A DNA stretch of 7,461 nt from the NCBI GenBank assembly GCA_903834675.1, contig CAILKC010000940.1, positions 1-7,461 on the forward strand, read 5' to 3'. The position numbers were made by a program, and so were the translations under genes. Of this stretch, positions 1 to 6,742 are shown piece by piece. The DNA is from an uncultured Victivallales bacterium. Lineage in GTDB: Bacteria; Verrucomicrobiota; Lentisphaeria; Oligosphaerales; JAFGRS01. The stretch's first letter is position 1. The number at the start of each line of letters is the position of its first letter. The notes below the pieces were generated by a model. The model was not told the DNA's origin and did not search any database. It saw nothing but the letters and a program-made list of their open reading frames with translations.

Positions 1-381
1 CTGCGGAGCGAGCTTCAGAAGCGCCTGGCGGAGGTGGCGAAGAGCACGGCGGGCAACGCCTTGGACGCTCCGGCCATGGCGGCGATTCTGGCGGACCTGG
101 CGCGCCATTTCGCGGCGTCAGGCGGCCGGGAGCAGCGGCTTGAGGTGCTTCTGAACCCCGCCCAGGTTGAAGCCCTCCGGCGAGCGCTCGGAGAGGCTTT
201 GGCCGCAGACCTGCGGGCGCGGGTGGACCTGAGTCCGGTGCCGTCGGTGAAGGCAGGTTTCCGGCTGCGGCTCTCGGGCTCGGATGTGGTTTACGATTTC
301 AGCGACGAAGCCCTGGCCGCGGCGATCTCGGGGTTCCTGGGTCCGAAGCTGGTGGCCATCGTGGCCGGTGATGCGGCGTAA
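1..381 (+). CDS. ntpE: V-type ATPase subunit E, C-terminal part (5' truncated by window edge)
   Basis: This is the last 126 residues of a peripheral-stalk (stator) subunit E; the frame is open from base 1, so the N-terminal coiled coil lies outside the window. Subunit E forms the outer stalk that holds the A3B3 head against rotation. The visible part has a helical stretch rich in Ala, Leu and Arg (about residues 1-35). An alpha/beta C-terminal domain follows, containing the LEVLLNP strand, a GFRLRLSG strand and the ending VVYDFSDEALAAAISGFLGPKLVAIV. Bacterial E subunits typically end in a similar D-F-[ST]-D-E-A motif followed by a hydrophobic helix. A GTG at 34 is only an internal codon, because the family similarity and the open frame continue upstream of it. 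The stop is TAA at 379-381, 32 bases before the next gene. The assignment rests on the C-terminal pattern and on its place at the head of the A-B-D-I-K cluster. Confidence 0.85.
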   Translation: MRSELQKRLAEVAKSTAGNALDAPAMAAILADLARHFAASGGREQRLEVLLNPAQVEALRRALGEALAADLRARVDLSPVPSVKAGFRLRLSGSDVVYDFSDEALAAAISGFLGPKLVAIVAGDAA

Positions 382-413
382 GGCGGCAAGGAACGCGGCT
401 CGCGGCACCCTTC

Positions 414-989
414 ATGGCGACTCAATTCTACTACCAGGTCAGCGCTCTGCCGATGGTGCGCTTCGGGGAACCGGCGCCGCTGAGCCTGGCGGCGTTTGAC
501 GACTTCTGTCAGGGGCAACTTCCCGAGGCGGAGGCAGCGGCATTGGCGCGCCTCTCCCTCGATCCCGACGGCCAGCCTTGCTGCGAGGTCGAACGCCGCT
601 GGCAGGTGTGGGAGACCTATGCACGCAACTGCCTGGCGCATTGGCGTGCCGCTCGCCTGGGCGTGGACGGCGGCGAGTTCCTCCGCCCAGAGGACGATGT
701 ATTCCCGAGCGACCGCGGGCGGCTTGAGGAGATTATGAGCGACCCGGATCCGCTGAGTCGCGAGCGCGAACTGGACCGGCTGCGCTGGCAGCGGCTGGAG
801 GACCTGGCGGTCGAGCATGCGTTCGACCTGGGGGCGCTGGTGCTCTACGCGCTGCGCCTGAGGTTGGCCTGCAAGTGGACAGGCCGGTCGGAGCTGGCCG
901 GCAGGCAGATGTATGAGCGGCTGTTGGACGTGGCCGTGGAGCAAGCTGCGGCGCAGCGCTTCGCGAGCGGTGTGAGCAGCGCGACGTGA
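414..989 (+). CDS. DUF2764-family protein of the V-ATPase operon (uncharacterised subunit candidate)
   Basis: This encodes a 191-residue soluble protein with no signal peptide or membrane helix. The start FYYQVSALPMVRFGEP (residues 5-20) followed by PLS..AFDDFC matches the N-terminal signature I associate with DUF2764 proteins (YYxLVASLPxLxFGExPPLS). A second conserved-looking block is NCLAHWRAARLG (72-83). A third is a C-terminal helix, FDLGALVLYALRLRLACKW (137-155), followed by a short amphipathic helix. In Chlamydia and spirochaete operons an unnamed gene occupies exactly this slot between subunits E and A. Its function is not established. Because no subunit C, F or G/H gene is present here, a structural role in the stalk is plausible; replacing subunit C (the d-type rotor-to-ring adaptor) is one option, but this is inference. 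ATG 414 is the only start codon in frame after the preceding in-frame stop (369-371), though it has no well-placed Shine-Dalgarno; the nearest AAGGAA (388-393) is about 20 bases away. The stop overlaps the region just upstream of subunit A. Confidence 0.78.
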   Translation: MATQFYYQVSALPMVRFGEPAPLSLAAFDDFCQGQLPEAEAAALARLSLDPDGQPCCEVERRWQVWETYARNCLAHWRAARLGVDGGEFLRPEDDVFPSDRGRLEEIMSDPDPLSRERELDRLRWQRLEDLAVEHAFDLGALVLYALRLRLACKWTGRSELAGRQMYERLLDVAVEQAAAQRFASGVSSAT

Positions 990-1006
990 CAGAGAGTGCG
1001 AGACCT

Positions 1007-2743
1007 ATGAGCGAAAACGCGCCTCGTGGCAGGGTGGCCGGGGTCAACGGCAACATGGTTAGCGTGGCTTTTGACACCCGCGTCATACAGAACGAAGTGG
1101 CCTACGTGTGCAGCGGCGCCGCGCGGCTGAAGGCCGAGGTGATCCGGGTACGGGGCCGCGAGGCCGACCTGCAGGTATTTGAGAGCACTGAGGGCATCGT
1201 GGTGGGCGATGCGGTCGAGTTCAGCGGCGAGTTGCTCAGTGTCGAGTTGGGGCCGGGGCTGCTGACGCAGGTCTTCGACGGGTTGCAGAATCCGCTGCCG
1301 AACCTGGCCCGGCAGGCGGGTCATTTTCTGCAACGCGGCCTCTACCTCTACCCGCTGGACACGGAGCGTGCCTGGGCCTGGACGCCGACGGCGGCGCTAG
1401 GTGCGGGAGTTCGTTCCGGCGAGACCTTGGGAACGGTCCCCGAAGGGCTGTTTGAGCACCGTATCATGCTGCCCTTTGCCTGGACGGGCAGCTGGCGGGT
1501 GACCTGGGTGGCGCCGGCGGGCGCGCTGACGATCAAGGACACCGTGGCCAAGGTGAGTTGCGAGAACGAGGAACGGCTGGTGACCATGGTGCAGTCGTGG
1601 CCGGTGAAGATTCCCATCAGCAGCTACCGCACCAAGGTATTGCCCACCGAGCCGCTGGTGACCCAGCAGCGCATCATCGACACCTTCTTTCCGGTGGCCA
1701 AAGGGGGCACCTTCTGCACGCCGGGGCCATTCGGCGCCGGCAAGACCGTGTTGCAGCACGCGCTCAGTCAGCACTCACAGGTCGACGTGGTGATCGTGGC
1801 TGCCTGTGGCGAGCGGGCCGGCGAGGTGGTGGAGCTGCTGCGCGAGTTTCCGCACCTGGAAGACCCGCGTACCGGCCGCAACCTGATCGACCGTACCATC
1901 ATCATCTGCAACACCAGTTCGATGCCGGTGGCGGCGCGCGAGGCGTCCATCTACACCTCGGTGACGCTGGCGGAGTACTACCGGCAGATGGGGCTGAACT
2001 GTCTGCTGCTGGCGGACTCGACCTCGCGGTGGGCGCAGGCGTTGCGCGAGATGTCCGGGCGGCTGGAGGAAATCCCCGGCGAGGAGGCCTTTCCGGCCTA
2101 TCTCGAGTCTTTGGTGGCGGGATTCTACGAGCGGGCTGGCCTGGTCGAACTCCATGACGGCTCTTACGGCTCCATCACCATCGGCGGCGCGGTCAGTCCG
2201 GCAGGCGGCAACTTCGAAGAGCCGGTGACGCAGGCGACGCTCAAGGTGGTGGGCTGTTTTCTGGGGCTGTCGCGCGACCGCGCCAACGCGCGGCGTTACC
2301 CGGCCATTCACCCGCTGGAGAGCTGGAGCAAGTACGGCAGCGTGGTGGAGGCGGCGCCGGTAGCGCGGGCGCGGCGGCTGTTGAAGCAGGGCAATGAGGT
2401 AGCGCAGATGATGAAGGTGGTGGGTGAGGAAGGCACGCTTACCAGCGATTTCGTGGTCTACCTCAAGAGCGAATTCCTCGACAGCGTCTACCTGCAGCAG
2501 AACACCTTTGACCGGACCGATGGCGCCAGCAGCGCAGAACGGCAGCGGCACGTGTTCGGCAAGGTGGTGCAGTTGCTCGACACGGCCTTCGCCTTTGCCG
2601 ACAAGGCGGCGGCGCGAGCCTGTTTCCACAAGCTCCGGCAGCACTTTGTCGACTGGAACTACGCGCCGTGGGGCTCGGACGAGTTTCGCGGCGGGGAGCA
2701 GGCGATCGACACGCTGCTCGCGGCGACCGCGGCCAAGGCGTGA
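1007..2743 (+). CDS. ntpA: V-type ATPase catalytic subunit A
   Basis: This is the catalytic subunit of the A3B3 hexamer; it binds and hydrolyses (or synthesises) ATP at the A/B interfaces. With the ATG at 1007 it has 578 residues, a normal length. Residues 1-70 form the beta-barrel ([25 protein letters not shown]). The A-specific non-homologous insert follows at about residues 110-190. The nucleotide-binding domain has Walker A GPFGAGKT (240-247, Lys246) and the catalytic Glu269 in CGERAGE. It also has the block [10 protein letters not shown] and Walker B LLLAD ending at Asp337, followed by [24 protein letters not shown] helical C-terminal domain follows ([22 protein letters not shown]). All key catalytic residues are present and there is no intein. 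The frame can be extended to a GTG at 986 that overlaps the previous stop. I prefer ATG 1007 because [16 protein letters not shown] fits the short N-terminus of the family, and GAGAG (992-996) is a weak ribosome site; neither start is proven. The gap to the previous gene is only 17 bases, indicating one operon. Confidence 0.96.
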   Translation: MSENAPRGRVAGVNGNMVSVAFDTRVIQNEVAYVCSGAARLKAEVIRVRGREADLQVFESTEGIVVGDAVEFSGELLSVELGPGLLTQVFDGLQNPLPNLARQAGHFLQRGLYLYPLDTERAWAWTPTAALGAGVRSGETLGTVPEGLFEHRIMLPFAWTGSWRVTWVAPAGALTIKDTVAKVSCENEERLVTMVQSWPVKIPISSYRTKVLPTEPLVTQQRIIDTFFPVAKGGTFCTPGPFGAGKTVLQHALSQHSQVDVVIVAACGERAGEVVELLREFPHLEDPRTGRNLIDRTIIICNTSSMPVAAREASIYTSVTLAEYYRQMGLNCLLLADSTSRWAQALREMSGRLEEIPGEEAFPAYLESLVAGFYERAGLVELHDGSYGSITIGGAVSPAGGNFEEPVTQATLKVVGCFLGLSRDRANARRYPAIHPLESWSKYGSVVEAAPVARARRLLKQGNEVAQMMKVVGEEGTLTSDFVVYLKSEFLDSVYLQQNTFDRTDGASSAERQRHVFGKVVQLLDTAFAFADKAAARACFHKLRQHFVDWNYAPWGSDEFRGGEQAIDTLLAATAAKA

Positions 2744-2770
2744 CCACGGCAGCGAGGCTAAGCATGCGTC

Positions 2771-2783
2771 AGGGACAGGTCCC
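2771..2783 (+). promoter_or_regulatory. Ribosome binding site of subunit B, within a short inverted repeat
   Basis: AGGGA at 2771-2775 lies 8 bases before the ATG at 2784 and fixes the start of subunit B. The same bases belong to a small inverted repeat, GGGACAGGTCCC (2772-2783), which ends directly before the start codon. Folding GGGA against TCCC with a CAGG loop would partly hide the ribosome site. The stem is only four base pairs, so any effect on translation is speculative. Confidence 0.55.
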
Positions 2784-4082
2784 ATGAGAAAGCTCTACAA
2801 CCGCATCCTGCAGATCGCCGGCAACGTCATCACCGTGGAAGCCGAGGGCGTTGCCTATGGCGAGCTGGCGGAGGTGCGCAGTGAGCGCAGCGTCTCGCTG
2901 GCGCAGGTGATTCGCCTGGACCAGCGCCGGGTATCGTTGCAGGTTTTCGCTGGCAGCCGCGGCATCTCGACGCAGAGCGAGGTGCGCTTTCTGGGGCATC
3001 CGATGCGGGTTTCGGCGTCGGACAACCTGCTGGGGCGCATCTTCACGGGCAATGGTAGTCCGCGGGATAACGGTCCGGAACTGCACGACAACCTGATCGC
3101 GATTGGCGGGCCGTCGGTGAACCCTGCCAACCGCATCATCCCCCGCAACATGATCCGCACCGGCCTGCCCATGATCGACGTCTTCAACACCCTGGTTGAG
3201 AGTCAAAAGCTGCCCATCTTCTCGGTGGCGGGCGAACCGTACAACGCGCTGTTGGCCCGCATCGCCATGCAGGCGGAGGTGGATGTAATCGTACTGGGGG
3301 GCATGGGTCTAAAGTACGACGACTACCTGTTCTTCCGCAACCTTTTGGATGAGCATGGCGCCTTGGCGCGTTCGGTGCTGTTCGTGCATACCGCCAGCGA
3401 CCCCATCGTCGAGTGCCTCCTGGTGCCGGACCTCAGCCTGGCGGTAGCCGAGCACTTCGCCATCCGCGGCAAGCGCGTGCTGGTGCTGCTGACCGACATG
3501 ACCAACTTCGCCGACGCGCTGAAAGAGATCGCCATCACCATGGAGCAGATCCCGTCGAACCGCGGTTACCCCGGCGACCTCTACAGCCAGCTCGCGGCAC
3601 GCTATGAGAAGGCGGTCGACTTCGAGACCGCGGGCTCCATCACCATCCTGGCGGTGACCACCATGCCGGGCGACGACGTCACCCACCCGGTGCCTGACAA
3701 CACCGGCTACATCACCGAAGGGCAGTTCTACCTGGTCGGCGGTCGCCTCGAGCCATTTGGTTCACTCAGCCGTCTGAAGCAATGGGTGAACGGCGAGACA
3801 CGGGCGGATCACCGGGCCCTGATGGACACCATGATCCGGCTCTACGCCGAGTACCGCGAGTCGCGGGAAAAGCAGTCCATGGGCTTCCGCATGAGCGCCT
3901 GGGATAAAAAACTGCTGAAGTACGGGGGGCTATTCGAGATTCGTATGATGGATCTCAGCGTGAATGTGCCCCTGGAAGAGGCCCTGGACTTGGGCTGGCA
4001 GACCCTGGCGGAGTGTTTCGACGCCGGCGAAGTAGGGATGAAGACGACGTTGACCGCGGAGTTCTGGCCGACGTCGGCCTGA
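2784..4082 (+). CDS. ntpB: V-type ATPase non-catalytic subunit B
   Basis: This is the regulatory, non-catalytic partner of subunit A in the A3B3 head, 432 residues, typical for bacterial B subunits. The N-terminal beta-barrel is at about residues 1-75 ([20 protein letters not shown]). The central nucleotide-fold domain starts near [35 protein letters not shown]. Where subunit A has a P-loop, this protein has [15 protein letters not shown] (147-161), the degenerate GEPYN form of B subunits, which lacks the Walker lysine and is therefore non-catalytic. [15 protein letters not shown] and [21 protein letters not shown] are characteristic of B subunits, as is the stretch [30 protein letters not shown] in two consecutive parts. 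The C-terminal helical domain ends in [18 protein letters not shown]. The frame is open far upstream (to 2424) inside subunit A, but ATG 2784 has an AGGGA ribosome site and gives the family N-terminus. The gap to subunit A is 40 bases and to subunit D 13 bases, which supports co-transcription. Confidence 0.96.
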   Translation: MRKLYNRILQIAGNVITVEAEGVAYGELAEVRSERSVSLAQVIRLDQRRVSLQVFAGSRGISTQSEVRFLGHPMRVSASDNLLGRIFTGNGSPRDNGPELHDNLIAIGGPSVNPANRIIPRNMIRTGLPMIDVFNTLVESQKLPIFSVAGEPYNALLARIAMQAEVDVIVLGGMGLKYDDYLFFRNLLDEHGALARSVLFVHTASDPIVECLLVPDLSLAVAEHFAIRGKRVLVLLTDMTNFADALKEIAITMEQIPSNRGYPGDLYSQLAARYEKAVDFETAGSITILAVTTMPGDDVTHPVPDNTGYITEGQFYLVGGRLEPFGSLSRLKQWVNGETRADHRALMDTMIRLYAEYRESREKQSMGFRMSAWDKKLLKYGGLFEIRMMDLSVNVPLEEALDLGWQTLAECFDAGEVGMKTTLTAEFWPTSA

Positions 4083-4095
4083 TGGGACCCTGGCC

Positions 4096-4722
4096 ATGGC
4101 CAAGATCAAGCTCACCAAGAACGAGTTGAAGCAACAGCGGGACGCGCTGAAGCGCTACCAACGCTACCTGCCGACGTTGCAGTTGAAGAAGCAGCAACTG
4201 CAGCTCGAGGTGCGGCACGTGCGGGAGGTGCTGGCGCAGGCGGAGGCCGCGGAGCAGTCCTTACGGGAGACGCTGGCGCGCTGGGTGGCCGTGCTCGATG
4301 AGTCGGCCAGCGGGGCGCTGGACTCGCTGTGGCAGGTACGTGAGTGGCGCGTGGGAACCCGCAACGTGGCCGGCATCGAGGCTCCGGTGTTCGAGAGCCT
4401 GAGCTTCGAACCGGCGACGCCGGATCTGTTCGGGACGCCGCCGTGGGTCGATGATGCGGCACAGGTGGTGCGGCAGCACGTTGAACTGCGGCTGCGGCGC
4501 CGCCTGGCCGAGGAGCAGTTGCAGCTCATCGAGCAGGAACTGCGCGTGGTGGCACAGCGGGTAAACCTGTTTGAGAAGGTGAAGATTCCCGAGGCGCGGG
4601 AGAACATCCGGCGCATCCAGATTTACCTGGGCGACCAGCAGACCAACGCCGTGGGTCGTGCCAAGATCGCCAAAGCGAAGTGTCAGAACCGCGAGGCTCG
4701 CAACGGGGCAGCCGCCGCCTGA
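4096..4722 (+). CDS. ntpD: V-type ATPase central-shaft subunit D
   Basis: Subunit D is the rotor shaft that turns inside A3B3, functionally like the gamma subunit of F-type enzymes. The protein has 208 residues. The start AKIKLTKNELKQQRDAL (2-18), followed by RYLPTLQLKKQQLQLE, is the classic D-subunit N-terminal helix. The second long helix of the coiled coil is at about 135-195 (LRLRRRLAEEQLQLIEQELRVVAQRVNLFEKVKIPEARENIRR, given here as family-type helix content rather than a single motif). It ends in IQIYLGDQQTNAVGRAKIAKAK, which is the usual end of the family. The middle third (about 75-130) is a short globular region. ATG 4096 gives the family start; GGGA at 4084-4087 is a weak ribosome site. 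In many organisms D works with subunit F, for which no gene is seen here. The frame stays open for 42 codons after the TGA at 4720-4722, up to a second TGA at 4849-4851. The normal family end lies before the first stop, so the first stop is taken as real. Confidence 0.94.
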   Translation: MAKIKLTKNELKQQRDALKRYQRYLPTLQLKKQQLQLEVRHVREVLAQAEAAEQSLRETLARWVAVLDESASGALDSLWQVREWRVGTRNVAGIEAPVFESLSFEPATPDLFGTPPWVDDAAQVVRQHVELRLRRRLAEEQLQLIEQELRVVAQRVNLFEKVKIPEARENIRRIQIYLGDQQTNAVGRAKIAKAKCQNREARNGAAAA

Positions 4723-4843
4723 GTCGGCCTCGACTCCGCAGAGGCAGGATTCCCAGAGACAACACCTGACGGTCCACAGCCTGAAGACCTGACCCCCGTG
4801 GCGTCCGCTGCGTTGCCGGGGCTGAGCGAACGGAGATCGAGCT
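4723..4843 (+). other. D-I intergenic gap with open frame and weak inverted repeats
   Basis: This is the longest gap between genes inside the operon (121 bases, against 13-40 at the junctions from E to D). It shows no promoter that I can support. Two weak inverted repeats are visible. GCCTC (4727-4731) pairs with GAGGC (4741-4745) over a 9-base loop. CCCCG (4794-4798) pairs with CGGGG (4817-4821) over an 18-base loop. The reading frame of subunit D has no stop between 4723 and 4848. Third codon positions in it are clearly less GC-rich than in the neighbouring genes (about 62% by hand count), which argues against translation. The ribosome site of subunit I lies at its 3' end. Confidence 0.5.
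4832..4835 (+). promoter_or_regulatory. Ribosome binding site that selects the TTG start of subunit I
   Basis: GGAG at 4832-4835 lies 8 bases before TTG 4844. The alternative ATG at 4856 has no purine-rich site at a useful distance; the bases before it read GAGCTTTGGTTGAACGG. The site therefore favours initiation at TTG. Confidence 0.6.
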
Positions 4844-6640
4844 TTGGTTGAACGGATGAAAAGAGTGACGGTGGTGTGCCTCGCCGAAGAGCGCGAGTCC
4901 GCCGTCGAGGCGCTGCGGGAGGTGGGCACTGTCCACGTCGTCCCCAGCTTGCCGCCGACCTCGGAGAAGCTGGACCAGCTTCTCCGGCGGCGGGAGAGTC
5001 TGGAACGGGTGCTGACCCTGCTGGGCTCCCGGCCGCCGGCGCCGAGGGCGGCCGCCACGTCACCCGTGACCGACCCGGCGACCGTGGTTGAGCGTGGGTT
5101 GGCTCTGCAGGCGGAACAGAGCGTGCTGGAGGACCGGCGGCAGAAGCTGCTGCGTGCGGCCCAGGCCCTCGAGCCCTGGGGTAGCTTCTCGCGGCAGAGC
5201 CTTGACGCCTGCCGCGCCGCGGGCTTGCAGGTGCTGCTGACGGCCGTCGCCGCGGATGCCAGGCCGGACTGGCCGACCGGGACGGTGGTACAGGAGCTGT
5301 CGCGGGAAGGCAAGACCGTCTATCTGGTCGTGGTCGCCGCGGTTGGCGTGGCGCTGCCAGTCACTGAGAGCGCGCTGCCTGAGTGTACGGACGCGGCCGA
5401 GATTGAGGCCGACAGGCGGGAGACCGATCAGGCGCTGGGCCGGCTCAACGCGGAGCTGAACCAGTTTGTGGCTGCGGTGCCCACTCTGCGGCGGGAGGCG
5501 GCGGACCTGGACGAACAGATGGCCTTCGCCCGGGCCCGCGACGGCATGGGGCGGGCCGAGCAGCTCACCTACCTCGAGGGCTATCTCCCGGCGCGCGACC
5601 TGCAGGGACTGCTGGCCGCGGCCCGCCTGCACGGCTGGGCCGTGCGCGCCGCGGACCCCGCAGCCGACGATGGCAACGTTCCCACCAAGCTCTGGATGGC
5701 GCCCTGGGTCGAGCCGATCCGCACCGTGTTCAATGCCTTGGGCATCCTGCCGGGCTATCGTGAAGTCGACATCAGCGCCTGCTTCCTGCTGTTCTTCTCC
5801 GTCTTTTTTGCCATGCTGATCGGGGACGCGGGCTACGGCCTGGTGCTGTTGGCCCTGACCCTCGGCCTGCGCTGGAAGTACCGGCGGGCGCCGGCCGCGC
5901 CCTTCTGGCTGTTCGGGGTGCTGGCGGTCGCCACGATCGTTTGGGGCGTGCTCACGGGCACCTACTTCGCCATCCGGTTGTCCGACGATAGCCCGTTGCG
6001 GGCGATCCCGTCGGTCTCCTACTTCGCCGAGGTGCGCAACCTGCAGCACCTGTGCTTTCTGATCGGTTCTCTGCACCTGACCGTGGCCCATCTTTGGAAC
6101 GCCGCCGTGACGCGACCCTGGCTCAAGGCGGTCGGCAGCCTGGCCTGGATCCCAATCCTCTGGGGCAACTACTTCCTGGCTGGAACGATGGTACTCGGGG
6201 CGTCGGCGCATCCCGCCATGCCATGGCTCTATGGCAGCGGACTGCTCGGGGTGTTGCTGTTCACGGAACCCTCGCTCAACCCCTTCAAGGCCGTGGGCCT
6301 GGGGCTGGGCAAGATCGCGCTCAACCTGGCTAACAGCTTCGTGGACGTGGTGTCGTACGTACGCCTGTTCGCGGTGGGGGCGGCCGGGGTCAAGGTGGCC
6401 GAGAGCATGAACGAGATGGCAGGGGCCATGCACGGGGGCCTGCCGCCGTGGCTGGGCTCTCTGCTGGCGGCGCTGGTGCTGGTGCTCGGACACGCCTTCA
6501 ACCTGCTGCTGGGGTCGATGGGCGTGCTGGTTCACGGCGTACGGCTTAACGTGCTGGAGTTTGCCGGGCACGTCGGCCTGGAGTTCTCTGGCTCCGCTTA
6601 CCGCCCCCTGAAACGGCGAAAAGCGCTGGCCGGCGAGTGA
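4844..6640 (+). CDS. ntpI: V-type ATPase membrane stator subunit I (a-subunit type)
   Basis: Subunit I anchors the peripheral stalk and forms the ion half-channels next to the K ring. It has 598 residues, within the usual range. The soluble N-terminal half (about 1-300) starts MVERMKRVTVVCL, has helical arms near 40-120 and 175-225, and contains LEPWGSF and LEGYLPARD, typical of the family. The membrane half starts near residue 310 with FLLFFSVFFAMLIGDAGYG (GDAGYG at 327-332). It continues with hydrophobic helices at about 333-343, 354-376, 399-417, 429-451 and 462-474, then two conserved helices. The essential channel arginine is R507 in DVVSYVRLFAVG, and a second conserved one is R567 in VHGVRLNVLEF, equivalent to the two arginines of eukaryotic subunit a. 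TTG 4844 is chosen because of its GGAG site and because MVxxMK-type starts are common in the family; ATG 4856, four codons later, is the alternative. Next comes proteolipid K, its functional partner. Confidence 0.95.
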   Translation: MVERMKRVTVVCLAEERESAVEALREVGTVHVVPSLPPTSEKLDQLLRRRESLERVLTLLGSRPPAPRAAATSPVTDPATVVERGLALQAEQSVLEDRRQKLLRAAQALEPWGSFSRQSLDACRAAGLQVLLTAVAADARPDWPTGTVVQELSREGKTVYLVVVAAVGVALPVTESALPECTDAAEIEADRRETDQALGRLNAELNQFVAAVPTLRREAADLDEQMAFARARDGMGRAEQLTYLEGYLPARDLQGLLAAARLHGWAVRAADPAADDGNVPTKLWMAPWVEPIRTVFNALGILPGYREVDISACFLLFFSVFFAMLIGDAGYGLVLLALTLGLRWKYRRAPAAPFWLFGVLAVATIVWGVLTGTYFAIRLSDDSPLRAIPSVSYFAEVRNLQHLCFLIGSLHLTVAHLWNAAVTRPWLKAVGSLAWIPILWGNYFLAGTMVLGASAHPAMPWLYGSGLLGVLLFTEPSLNPFKAVGLGLGKIALNLANSFVDVVSYVRLFAVGAAGVKVAESMNEMAGAMHGGLPPWLGSLLAALVLVLGHAFNLLLGSMGVLVHGVRLNVLEFAGHVGLEFSGSAYRPLKRRKALAGE

Positions 6641-6742
6641 AGTATACGGCCGGGCTGGGCGCGGCCGCCAGTCAAGACGACAACCGCCCACTAGCGCTTC
6701 GCGCGGGATAGGCGAGCGACAGAAAAAGGAAGGAAGCCGACT
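6641..6742 (+). promoter_or_regulatory. Leader of subunit K with possible hairpins
   Basis: This 102-base untranslated stretch precedes the proteolipid gene. One possible hairpin is at 6687-6707: CCC and GGG outside, GCGC and GCGC inside, a TTC loop, and a four-base ACTA bulge on the 5' side. Another inverted repeat, CGGCC (6647-6651) with GGCCG (6663-6667), has an 11-base loop. Neither is followed by a T run, so neither looks like a full terminator. The K subunit is needed in many more copies per complex than the others. A leader that raises translation or stabilises the downstream mRNA would fit, but that is inference from the F-type c-subunit precedent. I see no convincing -35/-10 promoter. 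Confidence 0.4.
6727..6736 (+). promoter_or_regulatory. Strong ribosome binding site of subunit K
   Basis: AGGAAGGAAG at 6727-6736 contains a tandem AGGAAG and ends 6 bases before ATG 6743. It is the strongest purine-rich initiation site in the window, fitting the high copy number of the proteolipid. It also supports ATG 6743 as the start. Confidence 0.75.

Noticed and set aside
291..944. Minus-strand open frame of 217 codons opposite the DUF2764 gene.
   Set aside because: The plus strand has the family N-terminal signature and correct operon spacing; the antisense translation shows no domain.
986..1006. GTG start for subunit A overlapping the previous stop.
   Set aside because: It adds seven residues that do not resemble the family start and has no ribosome site; ATG 1007 is preferred, although the overlap would allow translational coupling.
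1007..2743. Intein in subunit A, as known for some archaeal and yeast A subunits.
   Set aside because: The Walker A region is continuous and the protein has normal length, so no insertion is present.
2424..2783. Possible N-terminal extension of subunit B into the subunit A gene.
   Set aside because: The extension translates to Arg/Ser/Thr-rich low-complexity sequence in a shifted frame of subunit A. ATG 2784 gives the family N-terminus and has a ribosome site.
1775..2785. Minus-strand open frame of 336 codons inside subunit A.
   Set aside because: It is antisense to the catalytic domain of subunit A, has low-complexity Arg/His/Leu composition and no recognisable fold. GC-rich DNA makes such open frames common.
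3219..3260. Missing Walker lysine in subunit B as a sign of a broken gene.
   Set aside because: [15 protein letters not shown] is the normal degenerate loop of non-catalytic B subunits; the gene is intact.
6661..6668. GCGGCCGC palindrome in the K leader as an operator.
   Set aside because: An 8-base GC palindrome is expected by chance in DNA this GC-rich, and no partner site is seen.
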